NCBI GenBank assembly: GCA_014529385.2
Contig: CM043942.1
Coordinates: 63,071,184-63,135,183 of the forward strand
Source of the DNA: Adiantum capillus-veneris
Taxonomy: Eukaryota; Streptophyta; Polypodiopsida; Polypodiales; Pteridaceae
Reading direction: 5' to 3'
Length of the DNA: 64,000 bases
A program made the translations under genes and the position numbers. The notes below the pieces were generated by a model, which saw only the letters and a program-made list of their open reading frames with translations, was not told where the DNA came from and ran no database searches. Numbering within the stretch: position 1 is the stretch's first letter; each line of letters starts with the position of its first letter. Positions 49,691 to 55,875 of the stretch are shown in pieces.

Positions 49691-52049
49691 GAGAGAGAGA
49701 GAGAGAGAGTTGTGCAGGTATGGCAAGAATTCTGGATAACTGGAGACAACAATGGTCGGGGTTCCAGTCCTCCATCAGACCCTGAATGGCCTCTTGATCA
49801 TCAGCTCTTTCTAGACTGTGCAAAGGATACCATTAAACTGCTCCGCAATTTCACCAGTTTGGCCTTATGGGTAGGAGGGAATGAGCAGCATCCTGCAGAT
49901 GATCTCAATGAGGGATTAAAGGACTTCTTGCAGCTCCATCCTTATTTCAAGATCCCAGCATTATCAGAAAATGTAGAGCTGCATAAGAGTGCCTCAGATC
50001 CAAGCAGTTACTTAGATGGGGAGCGTGTTTACATCCAAGGGTCATTGTGGGAGGGTTTTGCAAAAGGCAATGGGGACTTCAGTGATGGGCCATATGGTAT
50101 TCAAAACCCAGAGGATTTTTTCAAAGATAGCTTTTATGCATATGGCTTCAACCCAGAGGTAGGTTCTGTTGGTTTGCCTGTGGCTGCAACCATGAAAGCC
50201 ACCTTGCCCCCCAACGCATGGCAAATCCCGGACTTTATAGAGGAGGATAATGGGTATTTGGCCGAAGTTCCGAATCCTACATGGCAATATCATAAATACA
50301 TAGCGTATTCTGACCCTGGGAAGGTGCATGATCAGATTGTATCTTATGGTGAACCAAGAGATTTGGACGATTTCTGTGAAAAGGTGCTGAAAGGATGGCT
50401 ATTTTCTTGGTAAAACAGTAGTTTGAGGTGCATTCCTTCTTCTGATTGAGTTAGTTTCATGATGCCAGGCTCAGTTAGTGAACTACGTTCAGTACCGTGC
50501 TCTCATGGAAGGTTGGACTTCCCGTATGTGGACGAAGTATACAGGAGTCCTTATTTGGAAGAATCAGAATCCATGGACTGGTTTGCGAGGCCAATTTTAT
50601 GATCACTTGCATGATCAAACAGGTGGTTTTTTTGGAGTACGTTCAGCATGTGAACCAATTCATGTTCAACTAAATCTGGACACATATTATGTGGAGGCAA
50701 GTATAAGTATATCTTTTGAGAGGGTGATTGGCATTTCTTTCCTAAAGTTCGCTTGAGTGTGGATAACCATGTATGTGAAAACAGGAAGAATGCAGTGAAT
50801 TTGCGTTTATGCTTTCAAAATGTGGGCAATACCATGCATTGATAGCTGGATGGATTTGTGAGCATAGGTGTCCATGCAATCTAATAAGAGAAAGGAAATA
50901 ATCAAGTGTACATCCACATTGAACAAGTGATAATTCACAACGCCTGCCTAGTGGAAGAAGTTAAAGCTATCTCAAATCCCATCATCTATTTTTTGAAGTT
51001 CAATGTTTAAAACATGGGATAGGTATCTTATATTGTTAATTTTTTTTTTGGTTCACCTCAATCTTTATTATGAAGTGTAATTTCATGAAAAAATTTTACA
51101 CCTGCAAGGCTAGAGAGAGGACAAAAATGTTAACTTTTAAAGGTTGTGTAGTCTTATTGATGAACTTATGTTTCTCTATCAATAGTGAAATTTCTTGAAA
51201 TAGCATTGAAATTTAAGAGTTTTAGTTAAGCCAAAAAGGCGAAGCAACACCATGGTCTTTTCCCTCTGGGCAGGCAAAAATTAGGAAAATGATTATTCTA
51301 AAAGCTTGAACTGTTGTGTGCAGATAGTGAACACTACATCTGGTTCCCTCGAGGATGTAAGTGTTGAAGCAACTGTTTGGGGATTGGATGGCTTTTTGCT
51401 TTATCATCGAACTGAGCATAGCATCACAGTATCGGTCAAGAAGACATTGCCCGTGTTTGAGATGTCTTATCCAAGTTCAAAGGAGGCTCAGCCAGTTTAC
51501 TTCCTCCTCCTCAAGCTGTTCAGCAGCTCTGGCCAGACCCTCCTTTCAAGGAACTTTTACTGGCTTCATCTTCCAGGGGGAAGCTACAACACGTTAGAAG
51601 CTTTCAGGTCTCAAAAGGTTCCATTAAGGTTGGGTATGAAAAGCACATTGACAGGGAACAAATGCCAGCTGCAGGTGGCAGTGGAAAATGCATCTAAACA
51701 GATTTCACAGAAAGCCCAACACACCAGTACGTCCTCATGCTTGTGGTCTAGGATTTGCCCTTGCTTCACATCAAAGGGGTCAAAGCTATTCCCAGAACAA
51801 GATTTGAATAGGGATCAGAAACCCAAAGTTGCATTCTGGCTACACTTGTCAGTTGTCCATATGAATGAGGCTGGTCATGAGACACGCATTCTGCCTGTAA
51901 GCTATTCACAGAACTACTTCTCACTGGTACCTGGAGAAAGGATGGAGATTTCAGTATCATTTGAAGTTCCAGATGGTGTCAAGGGTCCCTTCCTCAAGGT
52001 CTCCGGCTGGAATGTCCACGAATCTAACCTTTCTCTGTCGCTATCATAA
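22441..52049 (+). CDS. EBM: Mannosylglycoprotein endo-beta-mannosidase (GH2), 3' six exons
   Basis: The enzyme hydrolyses the Man-beta-1,4-GlcNAc bond in N-glycan cores during plant glycoprotein breakdown, probably in the vacuole (family knowledge). Six exons join in frame to 737 codons plus a stop. They cover the second GH2 beta-sandwich, the TIM-barrel catalytic domain and the C-terminal beta domains. Predicted acid/base Glu is in WVGGNEQ (GAG 49883-49885) and the nucleophile in [10 protein letters not shown] (GAG 50156-50158). Family members are about 940 residues, so about 200 N-terminal residues lie beyond the window. Introns measure 85, 266, 26332, 85 and 627 bp. The third holds many transposons; the fifth has a GC-AG border. 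No stop or frameshift is seen in any exon, so the gene looks functional. Confidence 0.93.
22745..22914 (+). CDS. EBM: EBM exon
   Basis: 170 nt, starting in phase 0 ([16 protein letters not shown]) and ending inside an Arg codon (AG/gtgatg) completed by the next exon. It holds the FGFRKIE strand leading into the catalytic barrel. Confidence 0.92.
23181..23385 (+). CDS. EBM: EBM exon: start of catalytic barrel
   Basis: The first base completes the split Arg codon, then [16 protein letters not shown] follows, the conserved GH2 entry to the TIM barrel, and later NMIRCWGGG. It ends CGTAGAGGCTTGCTT/gtaatc in phase 0, continued by VWQEFWI of the exon 26.3 kb downstream. Reading past the donor reaches a stop within a few codons. 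Confidence 0.92.
23715..24330 (-). mobile_element. L1-type LINE relic (linker to RT entry)
   Basis: Minus-strand reading gives [10 protein letters not shown], then [17 protein letters not shown][12 protein letters not shown] and [14 protein letters not shown]. These match the LINE linker and the first RT block (KSPGPDG, then LLPK) in the right order. Stops and shifts are frequent and there is no 3' end. It lies in the EBM intron. 23386-23714 holds nothing I recognise. Confidence 0.65.
24384..24520 (+). mobile_element. LINE-C-like C-terminal relic
   Basis: Plus-strand frame with [10 protein letters not shown] and [10 protein letters not shown] closely resembles the very C-terminus of the LINE-C ORF2 ([10 protein letters not shown] ... 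[10 protein letters not shown], about 38440-38380 on minus). Only some 40 residues are recognisable. 24521-25040 holds no feature I can name. Confidence 0.55.
25040..25213 (+). repeat. LTR-like relic with TATA motif and (GT)n
   Basis: 'gtagggcaattt' followed by a TATATA motif and 'gcaaccca' resembles the 3' LTR at 33790-33840 ('gtagggcaattt', TATATAAG, 'caaaccca'). It probably derives from a related LTR family. A (GT)n run at about 25196-25213 and a C/T-rich stretch with a poly-C run follow up to about 25300. Confidence 0.45.
25633..26500 (+). pseudogene. LINE-A ORF1: coiled coil plus RRM-like region, frameshifted
   Basis: From MRNKPDPF the frame runs 176 codons through heptad-like Glu/Lys/Leu sequence (a predicted coiled coil, about residues 35-130) to HVRICG. 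A one-base deletion near 26146 shifts the frame. The second part (26150-26500) reads [24 protein letters not shown] and [16 protein letters not shown], with a TAG near 26397. This resembles the RRM and C-terminal domains of vertebrate-type L1 ORF1p (Transposase_22 fold). That fold assignment is an inference from pattern, not a search result. Confidence 0.6.
26520..29810 (+). pseudogene. LINE-A ORF2: APE endonuclease, RT, C-terminal knuckle
   Basis: The start codon has decayed (TTG at the position of the ATG in the sister copy) and TGG has become TAG three codons later. EN blocks: [28 protein letters not shown], then VDRALV where the sister copy has VDHALL, so the catalytic His is lost. RT (about 27920-28815): [23 protein letters not shown] (motif A Asp replaced by Glu), [14 protein letters not shown] and [11 protein letters not shown]. 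Later: [17 protein letters not shown], then [18 protein letters not shown] near 29701. Frameshifts and stops occur near 27070, 27340, 27900, 28815, 29296 and 29389. Confidence 0.85.
29870..30390 (+). repeat. Array of four LINE 3' ends separated by (CT)n
   Basis: Four LINE tails lie head to tail. Three are LINE-A type, with hairpins at 29887-29901, 30039-30053 and 30194-30208, and one is LINE-C type (hairpin 30318-30333, tail of ATCT units). They are separated by (CT)n tracts of about 30 to 70 bp (29942-29972, 30092-30149, 30239-30309, 30373-30388). The second to fourth tails keep only 50-100 bp. Long Ser/Leu frames over this array are microsatellite translations. Confidence 0.9.
30391..31148. 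other. Unassigned intron DNA with degenerate ~48-bp tandem repeat
   Basis: No gene recognised. At about 30918-31070 three diverged copies of a unit containing 'gtgcatcaagag' and 'atgagatgactagat' lie in tandem with about 48-bp spacing. Confidence 0.4.
31154..31588 (+). repeat. Partial 5' LTR of the non-autonomous element
   Basis: It matches 34178-34612, including a (CGT)n cluster, 'gagagtggggccttcgg' and the terminal CCTAACA. The segment with the TATA motif present in the 3' LTR is absent. Confidence 0.8.
31927..33507 (+). CDS. Uncharacterised ORF of the non-autonomous LTR element
   Basis: 526 codons without a stop. The first 50 or so residues are Pro/Arg/Asn tandem repeats ([13 protein letters not shown]-like units) made by a duplicated 51-bp sequence, so the true start may be [10 protein letters not shown] at 32092. 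Next come a Lys/Glu/Arg-rich predicted coiled coil (about residues 105-160), a His/Asp-rich stretch ([11 protein letters not shown]-like units, about 180-225), an acidic part, a globular-looking region with [17 protein letters not shown], and a basic end. No knuckle, protease or polymerase motif is visible. It may be a diverged gag, since TRSG starts occur in plant gypsy gag, but I do not recognise the family. Confidence 0.6.
   Translation: MQAKENLKNPKHPQPSRFKNPRPPRTQVPRELQNPRLPRTQVPRGLKNPRTHDCRMIITRSGMDTSLGSDEHERGKEEFSPPGGFSDPPPFPSMTKIALTPMEALQQFFLKQKLEREARNAERKAERECEHEERMAAIKHEYKERKAAFLQLFSQVAAPMHEIREKETLSVSSSPMHDTQDLHDQDVISHKHDYEKHDDLMDNDLHDELHDEDVIVHKDDVLVDAFSSEANLVVDSINHQESILAFESRSTDPPQEDSIDPEEAILALEPWSKEPSQEVLCVRMIDTHTLFECFIREGFLYFSQHRYVIPFSRHDILYVEHVSLMDDHECMRIVHEKLKSLYVTKSHSTSLPWHDTISERAHDSMSTKHGHFHCDLPQLIDFDQTEKIRSHCLHVFDERVLTPSLCSSTLHTQSLEKTRFFSFTLHRMGMFMVLCWRWFQEFSAMEILDDGRSKTLDEVEASKEPQKTLSRFRCGPKKQALQTFMKFKYRTTHISEWAGEESLPGFRMLLAISLDAIQFGTSTSVT
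33640..34612 (+). repeat. 3' LTR of the non-autonomous element
   Basis: The right end is exact (CCTAACA, 34612). The left end is uncertain. A TATA motif (TATATAA, 33823-33829) marks a promoter, and 33890-34090 has loose repeats of 'cagatcagcc' and 'ggcg'. From 34178 on it matches the partial 5' LTR. Confidence 0.65.
34618..35589. other. Unassigned, with a GC-rich island and alternating CG/CA tract
   Basis: 35090-35420 is markedly GC- and CpG-rich compared with its surroundings and is open on both strands, but no protein family is recognisable. 35511-35562 is an alternating purine-pyrimidine run (GCGC then CACA). Probably further LTR or TE sequence, unidentified. Confidence 0.4.
35590..36330 (-). 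mobile_element. LTR retrotransposon fragment (minus): LTR plus primer binding site
   Basis: At 36013-36026 the + strand shows the complement of TTGGTATCAGAG, directly followed by TGTTAGG at 36027. Read on minus this is an LTR ending CCTAACA and then a tRNA-iMet primer binding site. The LTR runs up to about 36330 and the internal leader down to about 35590. No coding domain and no second LTR were found. The short frame at 36335-36610 has no recognisable homology. Confidence 0.55.
36840..37345 (+). repeat. Second chromovirus 3' end: polypurine tract and LTR
   Basis: 'ggcgattacaat' and 'tttcaagaggggggtatgtc' at about 36919-36955 match 7460-7492, so the LTR starts at 36953. Later anchor points 'tttgggcatcccttgta' and 'ggcctcac' also match the first LTR. 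The central part has diverged, and the coding region upstream is missing. Confidence 0.7.
37346..38083. other. Unassigned intron DNA
   Basis: Several frames of 60-145 codons are open on the + strand, but none shows a domain or motif I recognise. The 3' part is T-rich. Confidence 0.3.
38109..38220 (-). mobile_element. LINE-A 3' end, extreme 5' truncation
   Basis: About 110 bp with ATTTC units, hairpin (38140-38154) and the conserved segment up to 'caaagtcagagtaac'. GA-rich microsatellite lies on both sides (38087-38108, with interruptions; 38221-38248). Confidence 0.85.
38305..41685 (-). CDS. LINE-C ORF2: APE endonuclease and reverse transcriptase, full frame
   Basis: 1126 codons without a stop, starting six bases after the ORF1 stop. 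EN (about residues 1-270): [29 protein letters not shown] and ESDHRML. In the third block the expected Asp of GDxN is Asn (41224-41210 region), so the endonuclease is probably impaired. RT (about 480-760): [37 protein letters not shown] (motif A), [14 protein letters not shown] (B), [10 protein letters not shown] (C) and [10 protein letters not shown]. The C-terminus carries [19 protein letters not shown], a C-x2-C-x8-H-x5-C metal-binding pattern. The protein would perform target-primed reverse transcription. It is not a plain plant L1 ORF2, lacking the zf-RVT-like end of LINE-B. Confidence 0.92.
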   Translation of the reverse strand: MIYETNSRLRISFWNCNGYPWNAGIGIDELTNDSDVILLVETWEHDAQRIVGFDKYDVHSLMWAKNAKQRRGQGGVACMTKKGLKYVSIVKEDKYKRYLWLKISPPNGQVMFVAGCYIPHYDSNFYARLNMDRDQPFVELEENIAHYKDQGEVIVFGNMNARTNMLQHDTQQVDMPHVSRRADDSYMYNRSSNDAKEVDHYGKSLLHMCNSTGMLIANGVSLWQGTNDFTCRKHNGASVIDYMLFSEATLECIQSFTLGEWNPESDHRMLCIDLKCGKWPEHVASNHDVNHLYLLLDFKRALIYADMVDQMLSMIEHQGSPTLECKWKVFKEVIFSCAKECFSAKHMSCKRSKKGSTKKKWFDMECSQARKHLLRLDAIKDKEVYLECSHTYKALVQKKRRRWEVEKQLLLAQEKAHACGKFWQNLKGKRVESFGDLTLEDMYMHCKNLYEQPNVDKMEGCSSLPFMSPFFTIEDVCRALEKLATRKAGDLQGVKAEMIKWTSKKTRYWICDMCNLALQYGMPHDWSANWIKPLHKGGDVNNVNNYRTIMVGSLMAKLFGCIMEMKISEWAEKNGKRALGQAGFRKHHSTIDHLVTLRVLMEVSRLKGKKLYCCFVDFKKAFDMVPRGNLWRRMQSLQVPREFMHAVFRIYQKVICRLRMGDGISEFFASTIGVKQGCPLSPTLFGLLIDELEYMVLDFMQQEGIEEVKIGNAMIMLLLYADDVVLLAHTLEDAQKLMSVLERFCLHSGLIVNGSKTKVMLVKTLNDENPCIVYNNEKLEVVDHFKYLGLEVPSNHKWKDCAMRRLEAGKRAYYAFENMCNVGEIKCWALKKYLFDTLVTPVLLYGVEVWGGSIGKSTWKEFENVQKRFLTNFLQVKTQTPYMLLLLESGSLPIEVLGMERVVEYMRKTQRSPLHRLPRIAYEASQKVQKTCKSKILSSGWMLDIKKWFGRWDACHLVKDASIDSQVNEAFLQRQCIMAWEKSGGSRFSHYTTHVAPNYKSLFFSERGNRTHSYILEPIPLSAIRTIASIRLSSHSLRCETGRWGTGEECHRLCTLCPRQVRESEYHTLLECSAFDHIRSSFPHIFSHELSLHTFLSQPRCGLSIATLISAIFEHRESLMNSTHTT
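41692..42633 (-). pseudogene. LINE-C ORF1: coiled coil plus RRM-like part, one stop
   Basis: One frame of 314 codons from [12 protein letters not shown] to SPPNK. Residues about 50-150 have heptad-like Leu/Glu/Lys sequence. The second half reads [38 protein letters not shown] and WIYLKGTG. This order resembles the RRM domain of L1 ORF1p (RNP2-like IVIRGI and RNP1-like RPIVCTM). A single TGA at 41971-41973 (HFGMS-stop-IMAYG) interrupts it. With ORF2 immediately downstream the layout is bicistronic. Fold assignment is inferred. Confidence 0.75.
42866..44040 (-). mobile_element. LINE-A 3' portion
   Basis: The 3' end has four ATTTC-like units at about 42866-42885 and a hairpin (42905-42919). The copy is 5'-truncated at 44040, exactly where a (GA)n tract begins. 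On the 3' side the flank is TCTC followed by (AC)n, so this junction does not have the usual (TC)n. Confidence 0.85.
43126..44007 (-). pseudogene. LINE-A ORF2 C-terminal part, open for 293 codons
   Basis: It begins within ORF2 ([12 protein letters not shown] is internal, not a start) and runs uninterrupted to the natural stop. [18 protein letters not shown] gives a C-x2-C-x8-H-x3-C metal-binding pattern, followed by a basic, Arg-rich tail ([18 protein letters not shown]) that could bind nucleic acid. It is 5'-truncated, so it has no function on its own. Confidence 0.85.
44041..44108. repeat. (GA)n microsatellite between LINE-A copies
   Basis: 68 bp of pure GA, from the 5' truncation point of one LINE-A copy to the 3' end of the next. 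Confidence 0.95.
44109..44640 (-). mobile_element. LINE-A short 3' copy
   Basis: It has ATTTC units, a hairpin (44145-44159), a 3' UTR, and the last 110 codons of ORF2 (44649-44308; [33 protein letters not shown]). It is flanked by (GA)n on both sides. Confidence 0.85.
44651..44713. repeat. (GA)n microsatellite between LINE-A copies
   Basis: About 63 bp of pure GA, preceded by a shorter GA run (44629-44642) and 'tgtgcaaa'. It joins the short LINE-A copy to the 3' end of the full-length one. Confidence 0.95.
45068..48596 (-). pseudogene. LINE-A ORF2: endonuclease and RT, frameshifted
   Basis: It starts [15 protein letters not shown] at 48596. EN is intact to about 47481: [27 protein letters not shown] and VDHALLTM. 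A frameshift near 47500 leads to the linker and [30 protein letters not shown], then stop changes near 46880 and 46735, [13 protein letters not shown] (about 46780), [14 protein letters not shown] and [17 protein letters not shown] near 46430 splits motif C from the thumb ([12 protein letters not shown]). A further frameshift at about 45620 precedes [18 protein letters not shown]. The EN and RT active sites all remain readable. Confidence 0.88.
48577..49333 (-). pseudogene. LINE-A ORF1: coiled-coil protein
   Basis: The main part (49143-48577) has a long heptad pattern with repeated EVSALKQE units (about residues 110-185) and ends DGYLEL, its stop overlapping the ORF2 start by 20 nt. An upstream frame (49333-49127; [20 protein letters not shown]) seems to be the true N-terminus, separated by a frameshift near 49135. 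Unlike the plus-strand LINE-A and LINE-C, no RRM-like part is seen here. Confidence 0.7.
49340..49459. repeat. Tandem repeats in the LINE-A leader
   Basis: Short units around 'gctgaagca' with 'cctcacg' or 'ggtcgcgctgcagg' alternate over 120 bp just upstream of ORF1. Such 5' repeats may be promoter modules. Confidence 0.6.
49460..49607 (-). mobile_element. LINE-D 3' end, extreme 5' truncation
   Basis: The tail consists of CTTT units (GAAA on +, about 49468-49494). The hairpin (49513-49528) has a G/C-rich stem, and the remaining 80 bp differ from LINE-A and LINE-C. GA microsatellite borders it on both sides. Confidence 0.8.
49608..49709. repeat. (GA)n microsatellite at the EBM splice acceptor
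   Basis: 80 bp of GA, then 'aat', then 19 bp more GA, ending eight bases before the first base of the EBM exon at 49718. Confidence 0.95.
49718..50383 (+). CDS. EBM: EBM exon: catalytic core
   Basis: 222 codons from [10 protein letters not shown] to DDFCEK, phase 0 at both ends (acceptor ttgtgcag/GTA, donor AAG/gtgctg). It contains both predicted catalytic glutamates ([16 protein letters not shown]) and the VYIQGSLW block. The acceptor is unusual: the bases upstream of the last eight intron nucleotides are a (GA)n tract of about 100 nt, not pyrimidine-rich. Confidence 0.93.
50469..50696 (+). CDS. EBM: EBM exon, followed by a GC-AG intron
   Basis: 76 codons from [12 protein letters not shown] to DTYYVE. 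The [13 protein letters not shown] block closes the barrel. The frame and family sequence require the junction GAG/gcaagt...tgtgcag/ATA (VE-IVNTTS), so the donor is GC instead of GT. The surrounding AG/GCAAGT is the normal consensus for GC-AG introns. Confidence 0.9.
51324..52049 (+). CDS. EBM: EBM terminal exon
   Basis: 241 codons plus TAA, starting [12 protein letters not shown]. It encodes the C-terminal beta domains, with [11 protein letters not shown] and DTRILPV-like (here [10 protein letters not shown]) family blocks, and ends SLSLS. A polyadenylation signal follows at 52147. Confidence 0.92.
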   Translation: MVNTTSGSLEDVSVEATVWGLDGFLLYHRTEHSITVSVKKTLPVFEMSYPSSKEAQPVYFLLLKLFSSSGQTLLSRNFYWLHLPGGSYNTLEAFRSQKVPLRLGMKSTLTGNKCQLQVAVENASKQISQKAQHTSTSSCLWSRICPCFTSKGSKLFPEQDLNRDQKPKVAFWLHLSVVHMNEAGHETRILPVSYSQNYFSLVPGERMEISVSFEVPDGVKGPFLKVSGWNVHESNLSLSLS

Positions 52050-52146
52050 TATGGTAACACCAGTTGGTTCTGTCACTTTGTGGGAATTAAAGAAAACAAA
52101 ACAGGATTCACTTCTTGTATATGGTCCCCAGAAACTTTGTTTGTAA

Positions 52147-52152
52147 AATAAA
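52147..52152 (+). terminator. EBM: EBM polyadenylation signal
   Basis: AATAAA lies about 100 bases after the EBM stop codon, in a plausible 3' UTR with T-rich sequence just downstream. Confidence 0.6.
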
Positions 52153-52562
52153 GTGGGCTTGGCTTCTTGTATATTTTTCCTCAAAAAACTCTGTTTATAA
52201 AAGCTGACATTCAGAAGGTTCACTTCTTGATTTTAAATAGTGAAATTCTCCCTTAGTAGAATGATGATAAGTCTTTCCTCACTGGAAGTTATGGCTGCAT
52301 CATTAGATGTTTTGACAGATCAGCACCCAGAAATAGCAGCCCAAGCTCCAATGGTAGAACAACACATCAACACAACGTGCAAACTACCCCTGCAGGACTG
52401 TCAGCCTCCCTCGTGGCACCTCATGATTCCCTCTCCCCGACTCTCGACAGCCGGCAATGCCTTCTCCCCCATGGCTCCTAGGGTCCACCGGTTGCCAAGT
52501 TGTCACATGGATTACATGAAATGGCCACCGAGAGATCATTCGCTGCTTTCAAGTGAGGGGCA

Positions 52563-52622
52563 TATCCCATCAGCAGGCTCTTGCCCACTCAGGTTGGCTG
52601 GCAAGAGCCTGCTGATGGGATA
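52563..52622. repeat. Perfect inverted repeat, 23-bp arms, 14-bp loop
   Basis: Arms 52563-52585 and 52600-52622 are exactly complementary and the loop is 52586-52599. It lies about 0.5 kb after the EBM stop codon. It could be a small foldback element or a hairpin RNA source. The overlapping open frame (52240-52623) has no recognisable domain. Confidence 0.9.
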
Positions 52623-53879
52623 GTTGGGCAAGGGCAATATATCAGGCAAGTGCCATGCATAGGCTTACCACAAAAAGTCATTATCTTGACTGTATGTTGA
52701 TGGGATTTCTTGTGCCTGACCAGGACTCATTGAAGCTCATCTAGAAAGCTTTTTTAAAAATATTTAATCTATTCAATAACTAAAATTAAAGAGATGTTTA
52801 TCCCATTCTATGTAAGACTCAAAGAAGATAAAGTCGAAGCAAATGCGGGTTGTTGTATACTTTGTGTTGTGCATACGGTACACCTGCAAGGAGCAACTAT
52901 TGACCAGTCTTCAAAGTCAAATACATGGTCATAGATTAATTCTAGTACCCACCATGCTTGTACATGGACATTCTCGCGAAATAGATCTTTTCTTGTCACC
53001 TTTATTAGCTCTCTTTTAATATAGGAATACATGTCTTTTATATGCCTGCTAGTAAGAGTGATATACTTACCTAGCAGCATGAGGATCAACATGTGACCCA
53101 TCTGGAACTATTTTTTATGAGTCTTATATAAAGCTGTTAGAAAGGGTAGAGGGAGCCCATTTTGGCACTAGTATAAAGTTAGTGGCTTGTTGACAATAGT
53201 GCAGGCCTTTCTTCAAACATCACAAAGTCCTCCCCCCTGTAATCTAGTATTTGCATGCTTGCAAAGGAATATCAAACAATTAAAGACATGGATTTTAGGA
53301 ACTTCATCTGCACCAATGATAAATAATGAGTTTTTTAATCTCCTTGTTGATCCTAGTGGCCATACTGAATGAGTTTTTGATAGATAAGTGTCATGCAGTA
53401 TGATTGAAACATTTCCATGATATACCAAATGCCTATCAATAACATTCATCAAGGTAAAACATAGTTTTCACAAAGCCTCTTGTTTTATGCTGATTTAGCA
53501 CATTCCCAACAATTATACAAGATGAAGGTATTTCACACACTCCCTTGATATAGGAACTATGTGCTTAAAGACATCATTGTAGCCTTTACTATATGAGGTA
53601 CAAAAGCATGGTTGTTTCGACACACAAAATGCATCTTTTTAATTTTAAACCAAAACTTTAGTAGGTGGATCAAGATTCCATGCAAAGAAGCAAATTTTCC
53701 ATGCTTGAGAAATAGGTATATCAATCCAGAAAAGAAAAGTGGGAAGAAACGTTTTGCCGGAGATAATTCTTGGCTTTAGATAGCTGCATCTAGTTGTATC
53801 CTTCAACACCTGCAAACAAGCTTAGCATATAAGAGTAACTTAGCACTAGGGATGTTGCTCTGATTTATGCTATGTGCAA
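52623..53879. other. Non-coding intergenic DNA
   Basis: No gene, LTR or LINE motif recognised. Short open frames only. Confidence 0.5.
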
Positions 53880-55875
53880 AGGTTTGAATATGTTACCATT
53901 CATAGTATTTACGTATGTGAACACACTAAAGACTGTTGGGCCATTTCTTTCCCTCTTTATGACTTTTTTTCCCCCTCGTCTTGTATACCTGCCCATTACT
54001 CTAGGACAAGCCTTATCCTTGTGTTCATATTTTCCATCTTCATGTGCATTATTGCAGTTAGATTGGTATCAGAGCAGGCTTCAACATCTAGGGTAGCATT
54101 GCTAGCAACCTAAAACTCGCATTCTTCAAGTGAGGTGATTTTTGTTGAGCATTCACAGAGCGACATGACTTTCGAGCAAGACCTTTTATCTTGGGGCTGT
54201 CAAAATTTTGATTCGAGCTCATTTCAACCTCCGTTCACCATGGTTACTGTTGCACATGCAATTTTGTCCTTTTGTCTAGGCTTTTCGACAATGCAAATTT
54301 CTACAAAATAGAGACTTTGCAGTCTATTGCAAATTGTACTACATAACACGTTTGCTTTTCTTGTCGATAAAGACAATCCTCGCATCAGGTGTAATCATCA
54401 ATCATGCTTGAAAATCATGATGTTTTTTGCATGTTCTCTGCTGAGGACAAAGAGGACGGGAACAACTACCCACTGCGGGCATACATGATCCAAAATGCAA
54501 CATTCTAAGTTTCCAAAGGATGGTTTTGTGCAGGCTACTTCCAAATTGCAATTTGTACATATTGATGATTGGGGTCTAATGCAAACTCATTCTTTTGAGA
54601 ATCATTTGTACTTTATGACTTTCATTGGTGATTCGTCCCAACATGCATGGGTGTATGTGCTTAAAATAAATTCTACAATATTTATGTGCTTCAAGAATTT
54701 GTGCTTATGGTAGAAAATATGTCTGGTTGTAGTGTGGGCACCCTCCATTCTAAGAGAGGGAAGGAGTATATGTTTAAAGACTTCAATGCATTTCTTGCTA
54801 GGCATGTGACAAAACATGTTATAAATTGGCGTTGTCACGTCATTTATGGAGATGGCATGATGTATGGTCAAAAGCCAAGCTTAGTCACATGCATTTTGGC
54901 TTGAGGAAGTCATGTGTGTTGCCTAAATAGGTGTCCCACTAAAGAGTTTTGGTCTATCGCTCCCTATTAGGCTTGGCATGTTAAGAAGCCATCCATTGGT
55001 CATTTGTATGTATTTGGTTGCTTGGCTTATACTTTAATGCTTGAACTATAGCATAGAAAATTGGATGATAAGGTTGCAAAATATATTTTTGTTGGTTACA
55101 ATTTAGACAGAAAAGGTTACAACATTTTGCAAATGAAGCTTTAATTAGTCCAAATGTTGGATTTGTAGAAGATGCCCTTCATCCGCTTTAGCATGTAGCA
55201 AGGAGACAGATATTAGGTCACAAAATGTATATGATACATTTTGCCCCTATTCAGTGGTGGGAGTACAAATATAAATCCTAATCAATCACATGTGCACCCT
55301 ATGCAGGTTTCAAATGACATTACATATTAGCCATTTTTTGATGCAAATGTACAAGATGTAATTCATGAGGATAAGGCCAACAATGAGCATGCTAGAGGTA
55401 TGCCCAAATGGTAGTGTAGACGTTGTGGACAATATATTAGGTGCACTTTTGTTTAGTCGTACTTGTTCAGGTTTGAACAATGCCTCTTATGCATCAGAGT
55501 GTTATGTTTTGGTTGTGTGTCTAGTATACATGATGAGGAAGATCCTCTGTCATTTGATGACAAAATTCATAATTTTGGTTTGGCGGCAATGCAATGTAAG
55601 CATGATGCTATTTTGAAGAATTACATATGGTCTTTGTGTGACTTGCTTCATAGAGAAAGGCCATTGGTTCTAAGTTTTTCACGTTGAAACATTAGCATGA
55701 TTAAGTGTTAATCACTATAAGACTAGACTTGTGGAAAAAGGGTATGCTCACAAAAAAGGGTAGGAGACTTTTGCTCCCACTCCTATGACTACCATTCATA
55801 GCATTGTGTATCATAGCCTCGTGGCTTTGTTCAAAAAAGGCAAGAAAACAAGGTGTGCATGTGTAAAAATGCATC

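Noticed and set aside
52240-52623. 127-codon frame after EBM
   Set aside because: Overlaps the perfect inverted repeat and the EBM downstream region, with no motif.
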